Of a DNA stretch of 64,000 nucleotides, positions 1 through 10,225 are shown piece by piece. Within the stretch, counting starts at the first letter, position 1, and each line of letters begins with the position of its first letter. The stretch covers positions 360,001 through 424,000 of the forward strand of contig JAFEMH010000335.1 in the NCBI GenBank assembly GCA_022495995.1. The letters run 5' to 3'. Origin of the DNA: Adenophora triphylla var. japonica (taxonomy: Eukaryota; Streptophyta; Magnoliopsida; Asterales; Campanulaceae). Under the pieces are notes generated by a model. The model had not been told where the DNA came from, did no database searches, and saw nothing but the letters and a program-made list of their open reading frames with translations. The translations under genes and the position numbers were made by a program.

Positions 1-302
1 CTACTAGAGGGAGGGTTTTGGGGGATTTTGTCCCCTACTCAAAAATCCCCTACAACTATCCTTTCATCAAATTAAAATATCTTCCCAACCCACAACATTT
101 TATTTGTCCATTTTATTACCACACCAATCTATTACTTTATTTATTTCTAATTATTATTTTTCTCTAGAACATTATTTATTTCCTTATCATTTTATCCTAA
201 TATAAGAATTTAAAGATATAAAGGAACACATAAAATAAATATAAATATTAAAAGCATCTAATATAATATTAAAAATAAATGCCTAGGGTTGGGGTCGTTA
301 CA
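1..302 (-). mobile_element. 3' LTR (partial) of Ty3/gypsy element 1
   Basis: These 302 bases match 5801-6102 base for base by eye, so this is the second LTR of the element, cut by the window start. On the minus strand it begins TGTAACGACCCC, preceded by a purine-rich tract (about 303-325, AAGGGGGAGTGAG on the minus strand) that serves as the polypurine primer. The element therefore reads right to left. The rest of this LTR, and the left target duplication, lie outside the window. Confidence 0.9.
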
Positions 303-2063
303 CTCACTCCCCCTTAAAGAAAATTCGTCCCGAATTTGACGGCTACCACTAAGGATCAGATAGCAAAGGTTACCTTTCACACATTCCAACTTAACATTTT
401 CAATTAGATTTCTCAATTGCATGATTCCACTATACACTTTCACAACTCGAATACTCTAAGACTTCAATTCTCAATTAGTCTTATCAATGCTATGATTCCT
501 TCCAAGATTCTACTTTCATTAATAATATGATATTACAACTTAATATTCCGAGAATATCATGCCATCACCACTAATCCGAATTTTCACGACCTCAAAGAAA
601 GTATATTAAAATAAAAAGTATTACATATTATGTCTCCCAATACATTACGATATCACATTTAAACTTCAAATACTCTATAAGCTGCCCCAAATCGGTCTAT
701 AAGTCGACTCACCAACATTTCCTAAAACTTCAAATGGATTAACAAACTTTGGCGCTAAATTACCTTAGACCTTGCTTCCCCAATTTCATCCCAACAAATT
801 AGAGATCGATATTTTCTTTCCTAACAACGTCTCATACGGTTTTATCTTAATGCTAGAATGATAAGCGTCATAATACGCAAACCCGCTAAGGTTAATTAAA
901 CTTCTCAAGTCGAAGGAAAATCCGTCACACAACACAACCTATTCTTCCAGAATTTGGGTAGTCTTCAAATCTCTTCCTTTCGACTAACTAAATCCTTCAA
1001 CTCTTAGGATCGGTAACAACTCTCAAAGGAAACTTCAAAAGATAAGGTTCCTATTTAAATGACGCAACACAAGTGTAGCTACTCCCGAGTAGAGGATAAG
1101 AAAATCCCACTTATCTAAGTTAAATTCCCCAAAGCACACATTATCACTTTCCCATTTCGCATAACACTACACCCTGATCTTCCTTTAAATATACACTTAA
1201 AATTTCACAAGATTCTCACGTCCACTAGGTAAGGTAAGAGTCAACCTATTTTCCATCACTAACAATATGATTCATCCTCATCACAACCTACACCATTTAT
1301 ACGCCCTTTAGATTCAACCAAAGTAATGACTTTACAATTCTTAAGGGTTCATTAAATTTCTTAGGTAGTACTTGCTAACTCAAAGATCACGGACTCAAAG
1401 ATCACGGACTCAACCTCACAAGATCCTTGGCAACACCCGAGTTTAAGACTATAGAACCCAAAATTTGTAATCCTCTCGAGCTAACTCATACTAGCTAAAC
1501 TTTGCATACCAGGATTCTTCACAAGGAATAATTAACCCAATTCTCAAATTATTTTTACGATCTTCCCGGAACCTTAATTAACAAAGAGATCATCAATTCT
1601 AATTACCCTAAAGCCATCAAAATAAGAATTACAATTCTGCTTATCCTACTCAGAACCAACACACGAAATATACCGACGGGAGCACATTTACCAATTACTC
1701 ACAGTTAGCACATAAAATTTTGGAAAAGACTCCCTATGCAGGTCTAGCATATACCAATTACTCTTCACATCTTAATTCAAAACTTTCACTTTATATACCC
1801 ACATGTAACCAGAATTTCACATTTAAGGTTCACCTATAACAAATACCAATATAAGCAATTTAGGCATGGAAAAAGGAGACTCACCTATTAGGATAGTCTA
1901 TCATTATACAACAACTACTTAACCCTCCAGGTCAAGTATATCTCAAAATCATAAATTGATAATTATACTAATTCAACTGGCAATACATGCTCAGCCATAA
2001 CCACATCACCATCGTGGTAAACCAAAGAAGGTTCGAGGTATTCTCTCATAAGAGCAGAATCCT
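303..2063 (-). pseudogene. Decayed pol region of Ty3/gypsy element 1
   Basis: No long reading frame remains between gag and the polypurine tract. On the minus strand, roughly 660-910 still translates in broken frames to pieces typical of the end of a Ty3/gypsy integrase: AYYDAYHSSIKIKPYE, then CWDEIGEAR in a shifted frame, then APKFVNPFEVLGNVGESTYR. These correspond to the family pattern AYNxSYHxSIxMAPYE...CWDEVGE...LxPxFVGPFEVLxRVGxVAYR. The remaining 1.1 kb, where protease, reverse transcriptase and RNase H should be, is too short and too damaged to assign. The region is about half or less of a normal pol, so deletions as well as point decay are inferred. Confidence 0.7.
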
Positions 2064-3287
2064 CTAACAATAAAACAAATTTTCAACAATGTATGTCACA
2101 TATAAGCAAAATGTGATGCCAAATATAAATGATATGCAACGGGATCTATAAAACATGACCCCTAACCTTTGAGACGGAAATATACCTCTAGTGACCTCGA
2201 GGGATCTATCTCTCTGAACCCGAAACGCACACTCGACCACGACCCTCTCTTTCGGTTCCCCTTTGTTATCTCTTTTGATACCACCTCTTTGACCACTTTG
2301 GACCGGCACCGAAGCTAACCTGCGACGAAATGCGGGACAATTTTTCTTGTAGTGCCCCGCTCCTCCACAATTCAAACATTTCCCTTGCTTACTCCAACAC
2401 CTGTCTTCGGTGTGACCCATCTTCTTGCAATATTTACACATCATCCCATCTTGTTTGAGTCTTGGCCTAGACGAAGAAGCTACCACAAGTTTCTCTCTCA
2501 TCCTTCCTGAAGTTAAAGCCCTTGGCTGATCTCCAATCTCACCTTCCAATTTCCCACTATTTTCCTCAATATTTTTCTCGATCTTATAAGCTCTCTCTAA
2601 GGCTGTCTGATAATTGGTGAAGCTATCAATCCCAAATTTCTTCCTAAACTCAGTCCTCAAACCTTTTATAAACCTATGAACTCTTTTCGCTTCATACGAT
2701 ACCAAATGAGGGCAACTTCTAGCTAATTCCTCAAACCTGATTACATACTGATTCACCGTCATGATCCCTTGTTCTAGTCCTAAGAATTCGATCTCCTTCT
2801 TGTCCCTTGTAACCATCGAAACGAAATAATCCTCGAAATGTTTGGTGAAATTATCCCAAGTCTGGGGCGTATGATCCCGCTCCCAACTTCCCTTCAATAT
2901 TTGCCACCACTGATCAGCTAAACCTTCACATTTAAACACAGCATACCTAACTTTCTCCTTGTTGGGACTTCCTATAACCTCAAAAATCCTATTCATTTCT
3001 GCTAACCATTTTTCTGCCTTTAACGGGTTCGGACCTCCGTCAAAGCTCGGGGGGTTCATCTTCACAAATCTTTCCAATCCATCACTTTGACATCCTTCAT
3101 GTTGATTCGGAACTGATCCTCTAGTCTCCATATCCTGTACAAACTTCCTGAATAATTTCATCATCCCTTCATTCTGAATTTCACCTATATCCATATCTCC
3201 TTCAATTTCTAGAACCTTCCGCTGATCATCCTTGCTTCCAGCCATTAGAACGAACTCCTGCATAAAACACTCGACGTCAATTTCCAC
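2064..3287 (-). CDS. gag: Gag polyprotein of Ty3/gypsy element 1
   Basis: This open frame of 407 residues encodes a retrotransposon Gag. Residues ~75-240 are a Retrotrans_gag capsid-like domain (PPSFDGGPNPLKAEKWL..., ...ADQWW...W..F...F). Two CCHC zinc knuckles follow at ~286-299 (CKYCKKMGHTEDRC) and ~305-318 (CLNCGGAGHYKKNC); such knuckles bind the element's RNA. After the second knuckle the frame runs about 90 residues of non-conserved sequence and stops where protease should start. Gag is intact while pol is a fossil, so the element depends on other copies for reverse transcriptase and integrase. The frame lies just downstream of the primer-binding site, as expected. The start is the first ATG of the frame; a later start is possible. 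Confidence 0.88.
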   Translation of the reverse strand: MEIDVECFMQEFVLMAGSKDDQRKVLEIEGDMDIGEIQNEGMMKLFRKFVQDMETRGSVPNQHEGCQSDGLERFVKMNPPSFDGGPNPLKAEKWLAEMNRIFEVIGSPNKEKVRYAVFKCEGLADQWWQILKGSWERDHTPQTWDNFTKHFEDYFVSMVTRDKKEIEFLGLEQGIMTVNQYVIRFEELARSCPHLVSYEAKRVHRFIKGLRTEFRKKFGIDSFTNYQTALERAYKIEKNIEENSGKLEGEIGDQPRALTSGRMREKLVVASSSRPRLKQDGMMCKYCKKMGHTEDRCWSKQGKCLNCGGAGHYKKNCPAFRRRLASVPVQSGQRGGIKRDNKGEPKERVVVECAFRVQRDRSLEVTRGIFPSQRLGVMFYRSRCISFIFGITFCLYVTYIVENLFYC

Positions 3288-3328
3288 ACATTCCCCCTTA
3301 GTTTAGACATCTACCCTTGACCTCTAAA

Positions 3329-3344
3329 CTAAGCTCTGATACCA
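3329..3344 (-). other. Primer-binding site (initiator-Met tRNA)
   Basis: On the minus strand the bases read TGGTATCAGAGCTTAG, the standard plant primer-binding site complementary to the 3' end of initiator methionine tRNA. It lies two bases beyond the LTR end (…GCTCACA), which fixes the LTR boundary at 3347 and the element's orientation. Confidence 0.9.
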
Positions 3345-3346
3345 AC

Positions 3347-6102
3347 TGTGAGCACCCCAACCCGGGACCTAACACGTGTCCCGAGCTAAGGGAGCTCAAT
3401 CTAAGAAAAACCATCTCAATTTTTCAAAACATTTATTTGCCTTTAAAAGAAAACCACCTTTCAAACTTACAATTTTAAAATCAATTAGTAATATCTCTAC
3501 TTAGAGGAAATCCAACCATAACTTTAATAAACCGATATCTGATCAAATACATTGAAAACCTTAATTAACATCTGTTTAACAAAAGGGTTTTCCATACAAA
3601 ATATAAAAGAGGAATACTTAACAAATACTCCTAACAACCCACTCCTATACTTAACTTGTCAAACCCCAAGAGCAAAGTCCACAATGAAATCCCCGGCCTC
3701 ACGGGTTCGGGTCACCTGTCTCGGAATCTAAAACAGTAAAGGGAGAGGGGTGAGAATAAATCTCAATGAGCTATTATGATATGCAGCAAGATGCCATACA
3801 AGATGCAACACGTAGCATGGCAGCACTTAACACATTATGAAAGCGGTAAACACCTTACGTTACCTCATTTTACCTTTTCCCGTCTGAACAATAAGTCGTA
3901 CAACGTGGGAGTAAAACTCCACTCTTTGGTGAACTGCCCCCATGCACATTCACCGCTTATAGGTCTCATACCCCAGAGATCCATATAAGAAAAACAGGAT
4001 ACATATATGACCCCCATATTTAGAGTATCATATACTATCATCGCCACTGCAGAGAGCCGTTGGCTTCATACAGAGCATTCCCCCGGTTTCTCCTAATCGC
4101 AGCAGTATGTAAAGGCTACTTATCACTCAGTACAGTAGCTGCATGCCCCACCACCTGTGACGCGAGTGGGAAGGGTCACCGATATGATGAACCTTCAATC
4201 ACTTATTGAACAAATCAATAATTGATTGACTTCCATCATACCCACCCGAACATATACACATTCAAGCACATAATAGATACTTGAATTATAATCCACAAAA
4301 TGGGATAATCATATAATAACATGGTAATGTATACTCATGCCAATCAATACCATAATGCAACATTTAAGTAATACACTATGCATAGTATCATCAATAAATA
4401 TGAATGATAACAAATAAATCCACGATTGGGATAACTATACAACCACATAATAAACATATCCACATATTGGGATAACAATATAATCAACATGCCACATAAT
4501 CCACAATTGGGATGTCACACCACCATATAACACATAATCCACACAATGGGATACCACATAACAACTTACCAAATAGTCCATACTTTAGGATATTAAGATA
4601 ACCATAATATCAATAATTCCATAACTTGGACGCAATGCCACAAGTAATACCTACCCATTACCAATTAGCTCAATAGTGAAACCTATGGCTTCTACACCAT
4701 TGCAACTATTCACTAAAGATAGGGAGTGAGGCTACTATATATCATAAACCACTCTTACATAGTCATTATACGACCTCGAATAACATTTATTAAAGTTCAA
4801 GTTCTATTTCCCAAATTGGAACTATTTTGGTGAAGTCACAAATCAAGCCTATCAACCATTTCGGGGCAATATTTAAACTACTTCCACAATTCCATTTTGA
4901 TCACTTAAGATGTCATTGAGTAGCCAAAGTATTCTACTTTAATCTAGGTTAAAGAGATTTCATTTTGGTTCTAGTTCGATTAGGTTTAAACAGCTTCAAA
5001 GTTGACCCAATGTCACCAGGCCAGGGCACGACTCGTGCCCCAGGGCACGACTCGTGCCCCTTTGGCCTTCCCCAGAAACAGGCGTCCCCACTAGGCACGA
5101 CTTCCCTTTAATCCTTGTCACGACTCGTCCCCATCCAAGGCACGACTCGTGCCACAGGGCACGACTCGTGCCCTGAACCCAGAATTGAGACGAGAATAAA
5201 ATCCTTTAGTAACCCTAACCAAAATTGTCCCAAACTGATTTTCCCTTGTTTGTGAACTTAGAAGGACTTCCTAACTTCATACACATTATATTAATTTATT
5301 TAAATCCCAAGATAACCTAAACCCAAATCATTTACCACTTGATTTCCAACCCATTTTTACTTCCATATTTCATGATTAACCATCTTAATACAACTCAACC
5401 AATTTTATTACACTTTTAATCATTTCTTATGAACAACAACAATGTTCCATAATATTAACTAATTCCTCAACTCCAAGAAGGTTTCTAAGGCCCCAAATAA
5501 CCATTATATCAATAATAACAACATCAATTAATTCATGAGCATATGGAGGAAGGAAAGTCATAATAACTCACTTTAGATTTTTAGAATGAAAAGATGATCT
5601 TCTAAGCTCGATTTGATCCTCTTGATGATCCAACTTCAAAATTGCTTTTAGACTTGAAAAATGGTTGGAAGATGAGCTAGCTCCAAGACTTCAAAGGGAG
5701 CTTCCATGGATTTGAGAGAGAAAGTGAAGGAGTAGAAAATGAGAAGGATGAAGGAGGGAGATGGGGTAAATGGATGGTAAAGGGGGAAGGGGGGGGCCGG
5801 CTACTAGAGGGAGGGTTTTGGGGGATTTTGTCCCCTACTCAAAAATCCCCTACAACTATCCTTTCATCAAATTAAAATATCTTCCCAACCCACAACATTT
5901 TATTTGTCCATTTTATTACCACACCAATCTATTACTTTATTTATTTCTAATTATTATTTTTCTCTAGAACATTATTTATTTCCTTATCATTTTATCCTAA
6001 TATAAGAATTTAAAGATATAAAGGAACACATAAAATAAATATAAATATTAAAAGCATCTAATATAATATTAAAAATAAATGCCTAGGGTTGGGGTCGTTA
6101 CA
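3347..6102 (-). mobile_element. 5' LTR of Ty3/gypsy element 1 (2.76 kb)
   Basis: This is a very long LTR. On the minus strand it begins TGTAACGACCCC at 6102 and ends GGTGCTCACA at 3347, giving the TG...CA form. The next five bases on the right, GATTG (6103-6107), would be the target duplication, but the left copy is outside the window. The LTR length and TGTAAC start fit the long-LTR chromovirus type (Tekay/Del-like) in general; lineage is inferred, not shown. A palindrome cluster lies at 5024-5173. Confidence 0.88.
5024..5173. repeat. Palindrome cluster in Ty3 LTR
   Basis: The inverted repeat GGGCACGACTCGTGCCC occurs perfectly at 5024-5040, 5043-5059 and 5157-5173. A shorter copy, GGCACGACTCGTGCC, is at 5139-5153, and decayed copies lie near 5094 and 5117. 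Arms are 7-8 bases around a single C. The cluster is the most GC-rich part of an AT-rich LTR. Confidence 0.92.
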
Positions 6103-6107
6103 GATTG

Positions 6108-6385
6108 TCATTTACAAGTCCGAATCGGTTGATCCGTTGATATTCATATTTACTTTACGCTCTTTACAAGTCCGGATCGTTTGATCCGTTGATATCGCTT
6201 TACTTTACGCACTTTACAAGTCCGAGTCGTTTGGCTCGTTGATCGCACTTTTACAAGTCCGAATTGTTTGATCCGTTGATACCGCATATCAATACTGTCA
6301 TTTACAAGTCCAAACCGTTTGGTTTGTTGATAGTATTTACTTACCAATGTCCGAGTCACAAAATGACTCGTTGATCGCATCTTAC
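6108..6385 (+). repeat. Degenerate tandem repeat, about six units
   Basis: A unit built on TTTACAAGTCCGAATCGTTT followed by GATCCGTTGATA recurs about every 45-60 bases. Each copy has a variable arm pair around the centre (GATCGTTTGATC, GAGTCGTTTGGCTC, AAACCGTTTGGTTT, GAGTCACAAAATGACTC), so the units keep short stem-like symmetry although the bases change. Confidence 0.75.
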
Positions 6386-6960
6386 TTTCCATCGTTTTCA
6401 TCAAAATGGGTAACATCGTAATGCCCGATTCAAAACCGAAGTTTGTCATTCAAACTTCCTTTCCAAAAAACTCTTATTTCAAACTCCCTTCAAAACCGAC
6501 GTTTGTCATTCAAACACCCTCTTTTACCAAAATCAACGTTTGTCATTCAAACCAAGATTAAAGCTTGTCATTCAAGCTCATTTTCAAAAACTAACACGAA
6601 CACACACACACACGCACACTTTTTGAGAAAGGTAGAAAGACTCGTCATACGAGGCGTTTCGGGAGATCTGAATATACTCTTCCCGAAACGTAACGTGACC
6701 TCCGAACCTAACAATCTCTGGTCCTAAAAGCCTTTTGTAAAGTTTTGGCTACCAATCAAAACGTCCCATTTTCAAAGCCTTTTCCAAGTTTTTGCTACCA
6801 ATAAAAACGACCTTGTTTTCAAAGCCATATTCAAAGTTTGAGCTCATAATACAAAACGGAGTGGCGACTCTCTTTTCCAAGTGAAGTCCATTCGAAAGAA
6901 CCGCTCGCCGCAGTCCGCGCGATTCGGGTAATTTCAAAATGGTACAAAAAGAAAATGATA
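6386..6960. mobile_element. Probable Ty3 (Tat/Ogre-like) LTR or leader fragment
   Basis: The stretch has short repeats of TTTGTCATTCAAAC (6445-6570) and a repeated CAAAACGTCCCATTTTCAAAGCC / AAAACGACCTTG... block (6745-6850). It ends in GAGTGGCGACTCTC (about 6858-6871) and CCGCTCGCCGCAGTCCGCG. The GTGGCGACTC signature resembles the LTR/primer-site junction of Tat/Ogre-type Ty3 elements. No coding region accompanies it. It is most likely a relic; the assignment rests on that signature alone. Confidence 0.4.
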
Positions 6961-7009
6961 TAAATGTCAAAAAACTATTCATTATTCATTATTTGGATAT
7001 TGAAAGTTT

Positions 7010-7970
7010 CGTGTAGCTAGGAAGCACAATCAACTTCAATAGTTCACGGATGTGAGTACAGATGTGGCACACAACTGTTCACACATCCACAAATAAAGCA
7101 GCGGAATAAAAAGTAAAACACAAGAATTATAACGTTCATTGGTTTTGATCCCAGTAAACAAGGCTTACGCCAAAAAACTTTTCACTATTAAAAACTGTGT
7201 TGTTTACAAAAACACGAATAAGTGAAAACTAAAATACGAAAATACTAAACAAGTTATAATCACCTTCTACGACAAGAACAGTCTCCCTTTCCCAAGTAGA
7301 TCCTATTCTAATCAGAAGTAAAACAAAGAACTTGATTAAAACCTAGATGTGAGTTCGGATGTATGACACAACCTTTACTTACAACCTAAATTGACAATGC
7401 TGAAAACCGTGAAGTACAAAAGTATTTGTCTTTAAAAGCTGTGTCTTCTCTTTGTGCTGATTACTTATATTTATAGCACCTTGAGAAGATCTTCACGAAT
7501 CCAACACCTTTTCATATGTGAGTTTTCCAATTTCTATAAGGAAACATAAAGCACACTCACAAGGAAATAAATTTTGTTAGTAGGTTAGTCCTAATATAAA
7601 TATATGTACATAAATAAAAGATATTTATAATATTAACAAAGTACTTTTCATAATAGGACAATATAAATCTTTCCATGAAAGTCCCAAAATTAACTTACCA
7701 AATATATCACATTGATTCGAAATAGGAAACAAATTGTTTCCTAAAAATCTCACTCTTTCAGATATTCTGGAAATAAAGCAGAATTATGGCTCTTAATAAA
7801 CCAAAAAGAAAAATATTCCTCTATCACTAAATAAATGTCCAAATTTCATTTAGAATACATTCTATTCTGATATTGATTACATTTTATACAATTAAATAAC
7901 AAAAATGCATAAAAAATATTATTCACTTTCTAAGCATTTAATTTTAAAATGACCAGTGAAAAAAAAATAT
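7010..7970. other. Gene-free stretch, origin unclear
   Basis: No convincing reading frame is present. The first 400 bases (GGATGTGAGTACAGATGTGGCACACAA..., CTTACGCC..., AGTAGATCC...) have the unique-looking base composition of an old LTR, but no direct repeat partner, primer site or target duplication is visible in the window. The rest is AT-rich. Confidence 0.5.
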
Positions 7971-8177
7971 AGGGACATACTCCATCCCATCTCAAACCGG
8001 AGTTTTTGCAATTCTCGTCCGTCTCACTTCAAACTGGACTTTTCAAAATGGCAAAGTTTTTACACTATTCATCTCACTCATTTTTTTCTCATATTTTACT
8101 TCTATACTCATAACTTCAATCAATTTATAATTCTTTCCACTCATTTTCTCTCCTATTTTACTTTTCATACTCACAAC

Positions 8178-9181
8178 TAGGGATGTAAACGGTTCGGTTT
8201 AGCTCGGTTTGGGGAAATTTTAGAGCTAAACCGCTAGTATCGGTTTGGAGAAATTCCAAACCGAGCTAAACCACAAAAAAATTCAAACCGAACTAAGCTA
8301 AATCGCCAAGATTCGGTTTAGCTCGGTCTAAACCGCGGTTTAAAGATGGATTACGGACCAAACAACAATCTTAAAGATTCAGAAAGAAGTCAAAAGCTTA
8401 CTCAACGAAAGAGCAAGTAGAGAAATCATGGAATGCACTAATGAATTGAAAGTTGAGGGCATGGCCAGAGTTGTAAAAGGAGAAGAAGAAGAAGAAGGGC
8501 ATGCAGCAATTAGGAACAGCACAAGAAGGAACCTGGGAAAGAAATGCATGGGTCCATGCGTGGCCTACAACTCAATTGACCATTGCTGGAGATGCCAACC
8601 TGATTGGGCCAGCAACAGGAAGAGGCTAGCCGATTGTGCACAAGGGTTCGGCCAAAAAACCCGCGGAGGTAAAGCCGGCAATTTCTATATTGTAACTGAT
8701 CCTTCGGACAACGACATGGTGAATGAACTGGATTAAATATTTCCAGGGTTACCCGTTGATTAGGCCGGCACCTGCAACTCAAGTTGGATTGCTCACTATA
8801 TTGTAACTGATTCTTTAAATATTTGCTCAAAATTGATGATTCGAGCTTGATAATCTTGGATAAAAGGAAGTATATGGGATGGGAATCAATATTTAGTGAG
8901 GAAGAAGGAATGATTTTGTGGTTTGATGAGAGATTTTTTATAATGTAAGTTAGCTTGGTTTCATAGCTCGATTTGGCGGTTCGATTCCATAGCTCGGTTT
9001 GGCGGTTCAGTTTAGCTCGATTCGGCTTGGCACCCTCAAACCGCAAGCTAAACCGAACCATGTGGTTTGTAATTTTTATAAACCGAGCTAAACCACTTAA
9101 ATAAAAAAAATGAGCTAAACCCCAGGGTTTAGCTCGGTTCGGTCTCAAACCGCGATTTGAGCTAAACCACTTACACCCCTA
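8178..9181. mobile_element. Non-autonomous hAT-type element with captured gene
   Basis: The left end is TAGGGATGTAAACGGTTCGG and the right end, read inward on the other strand, is TAGGGGTGTAAGTGGTTTAG. These are terminal inverted repeats of the TAGGGGTG type common in plant hAT elements. The flanks are CTCACAAC (8170-8177) and CTCACAGC (9182-9189), an 8-bp target duplication with one change, as hAT elements make. Many sub-terminal GGTTTAGCTCGGTT motifs in both directions follow. There is no transposase. The middle carries a pectate-lyase fragment (8428-8736). Confidence 0.85.
8428..8736 (+). pseudogene. Captured pectate lyase (PL1) N-terminal fragment
   Basis: The 102-residue frame contains [11 protein letters not shown] near residue 27, then [36 protein letters not shown] and [12 protein letters not shown]. 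This is the conserved N-terminal block of plant pectate lyases (family pattern [62 protein letters not shown]). The match ends at DMVN, just before PKPGTLRH, and a stop follows four residues later. The parallel beta-helix and calcium and catalytic sites of the enzyme are absent, so it cannot cleave pectin. It lies wholly inside the hAT-type element. A small echo of CTATATTGTAACTGAT occurs at about 8686 and 8797. Transcription is unknown. Confidence 0.85.
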
Positions 9182-9732
9182 CTCACAGCACATTTTTCTA
9201 CATTACTTTTTCTTAATTATCGTGCTCATAAATTGGTCCAGTTATAAATGAGATTGAGGCAATAGTTTTTTTTATTAAAAAATTTATTTTGAGATATTTT
9301 TTAAATATGAAAATTTATTTAAAAATGTATGGATGGAGTAATTTCTTGTTTATATGAAAGCCAAAGTCTTAGAAAAAACCACTTTTTCCTAAAGTTTAGG
9401 AAAAACGGATTTTGTAAGAAAGCGGAATAACGCTCAAAAGAAAAAGCATGCGTCGGAATTCCATGTATTGATTCTTTCGACAGCTATTGCGGTAATTCCT
9501 GAATACGAATTGTTCTTCTATTAAACATTTATCATCACAAATAGATTAATTGGCCAACAAATCTAATTCAAAAAGATATGCCCTTTCAACATAGCATTCC
9601 ATCCAGTCCCATAAGTCGATTTTGAATCAAGCAAGGACTTGAGATTTGCAATAAGAACATGGGATTTGGGTTGATGAGTGTAACCCTTTCTTCCCTATTT
9701 TTTTTAATAGATGAGTGTATAATAAAGTGCCA

Positions 9733-10225
9733 GTAAGCGCGTAATAACACATGCACTGGCACTCTTCACACTGATACTTTTTTACACTAACACTGGTACT
9801 TTGTTACACATGCACTGACACTTTTTTACACTGACACTCTTCACACTGACACTTTTTTATACTAACACTGATATTTTGTTACACATGCACTGGCACTTTT
9901 TTATATTGGCACTTAATATACATGCACTGACACTCTTTACAGACACTTTATTACACTAACACTGGAACTTTGTTACATTAACACCGGGACTCTTTTACAC
10001 TACACTTTTTTAGACGTGCACTGACATTTTTTTACATTGACGTTTGCACTTTTTTAGATGTCCACTGGCACTTTTTTAAATGTCCACTAGTACTCAATCA
10101 CACATGAACTTGCACTCTTTTTACAAGAACACCGACACTTTTTATTTACAGTACTGGCACTTACTCACGTATACACTGACATTTAATCACACTTAAACGG
10201 ACATTTATTCCAACAATAACTTGCA
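9733..10225. repeat. Degenerate minisatellite (ACACTGACACTTTTT type)
   Basis: A unit of roughly 15-20 bases built on CACTGGCACTTTTTTACA is repeated about 25 times with many changes. Copies near 9750-9950 are clearest and they fade after 10150. There is no gene in it. Confidence 0.8.

Larger units (their letters stand above)
7980..9338. mobile_element. Stowaway-like MITE split by a hAT-type element
   Basis: The left end CTCCATCCCATCTCAAAC (7980) follows a TA, and the right end ATGGATGGAG (9338) is followed by TA. This is the degenerate CTCCCTCCGT terminal inverted repeat with TA duplication seen throughout the window. The inner part has the family's repeated ...CCACTCATTTTCTCTCCTATTTTA...ACTCACAAC motif. 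It is interrupted by the element at 8178-9181. Confidence 0.7.

Noticed and set aside
8510..9148. 212-residue minus-strand open frame
   Set aside because: It runs antisense to the captured pectate lyase piece and through the hAT sub-terminal repeats; it has no recognisable domain.
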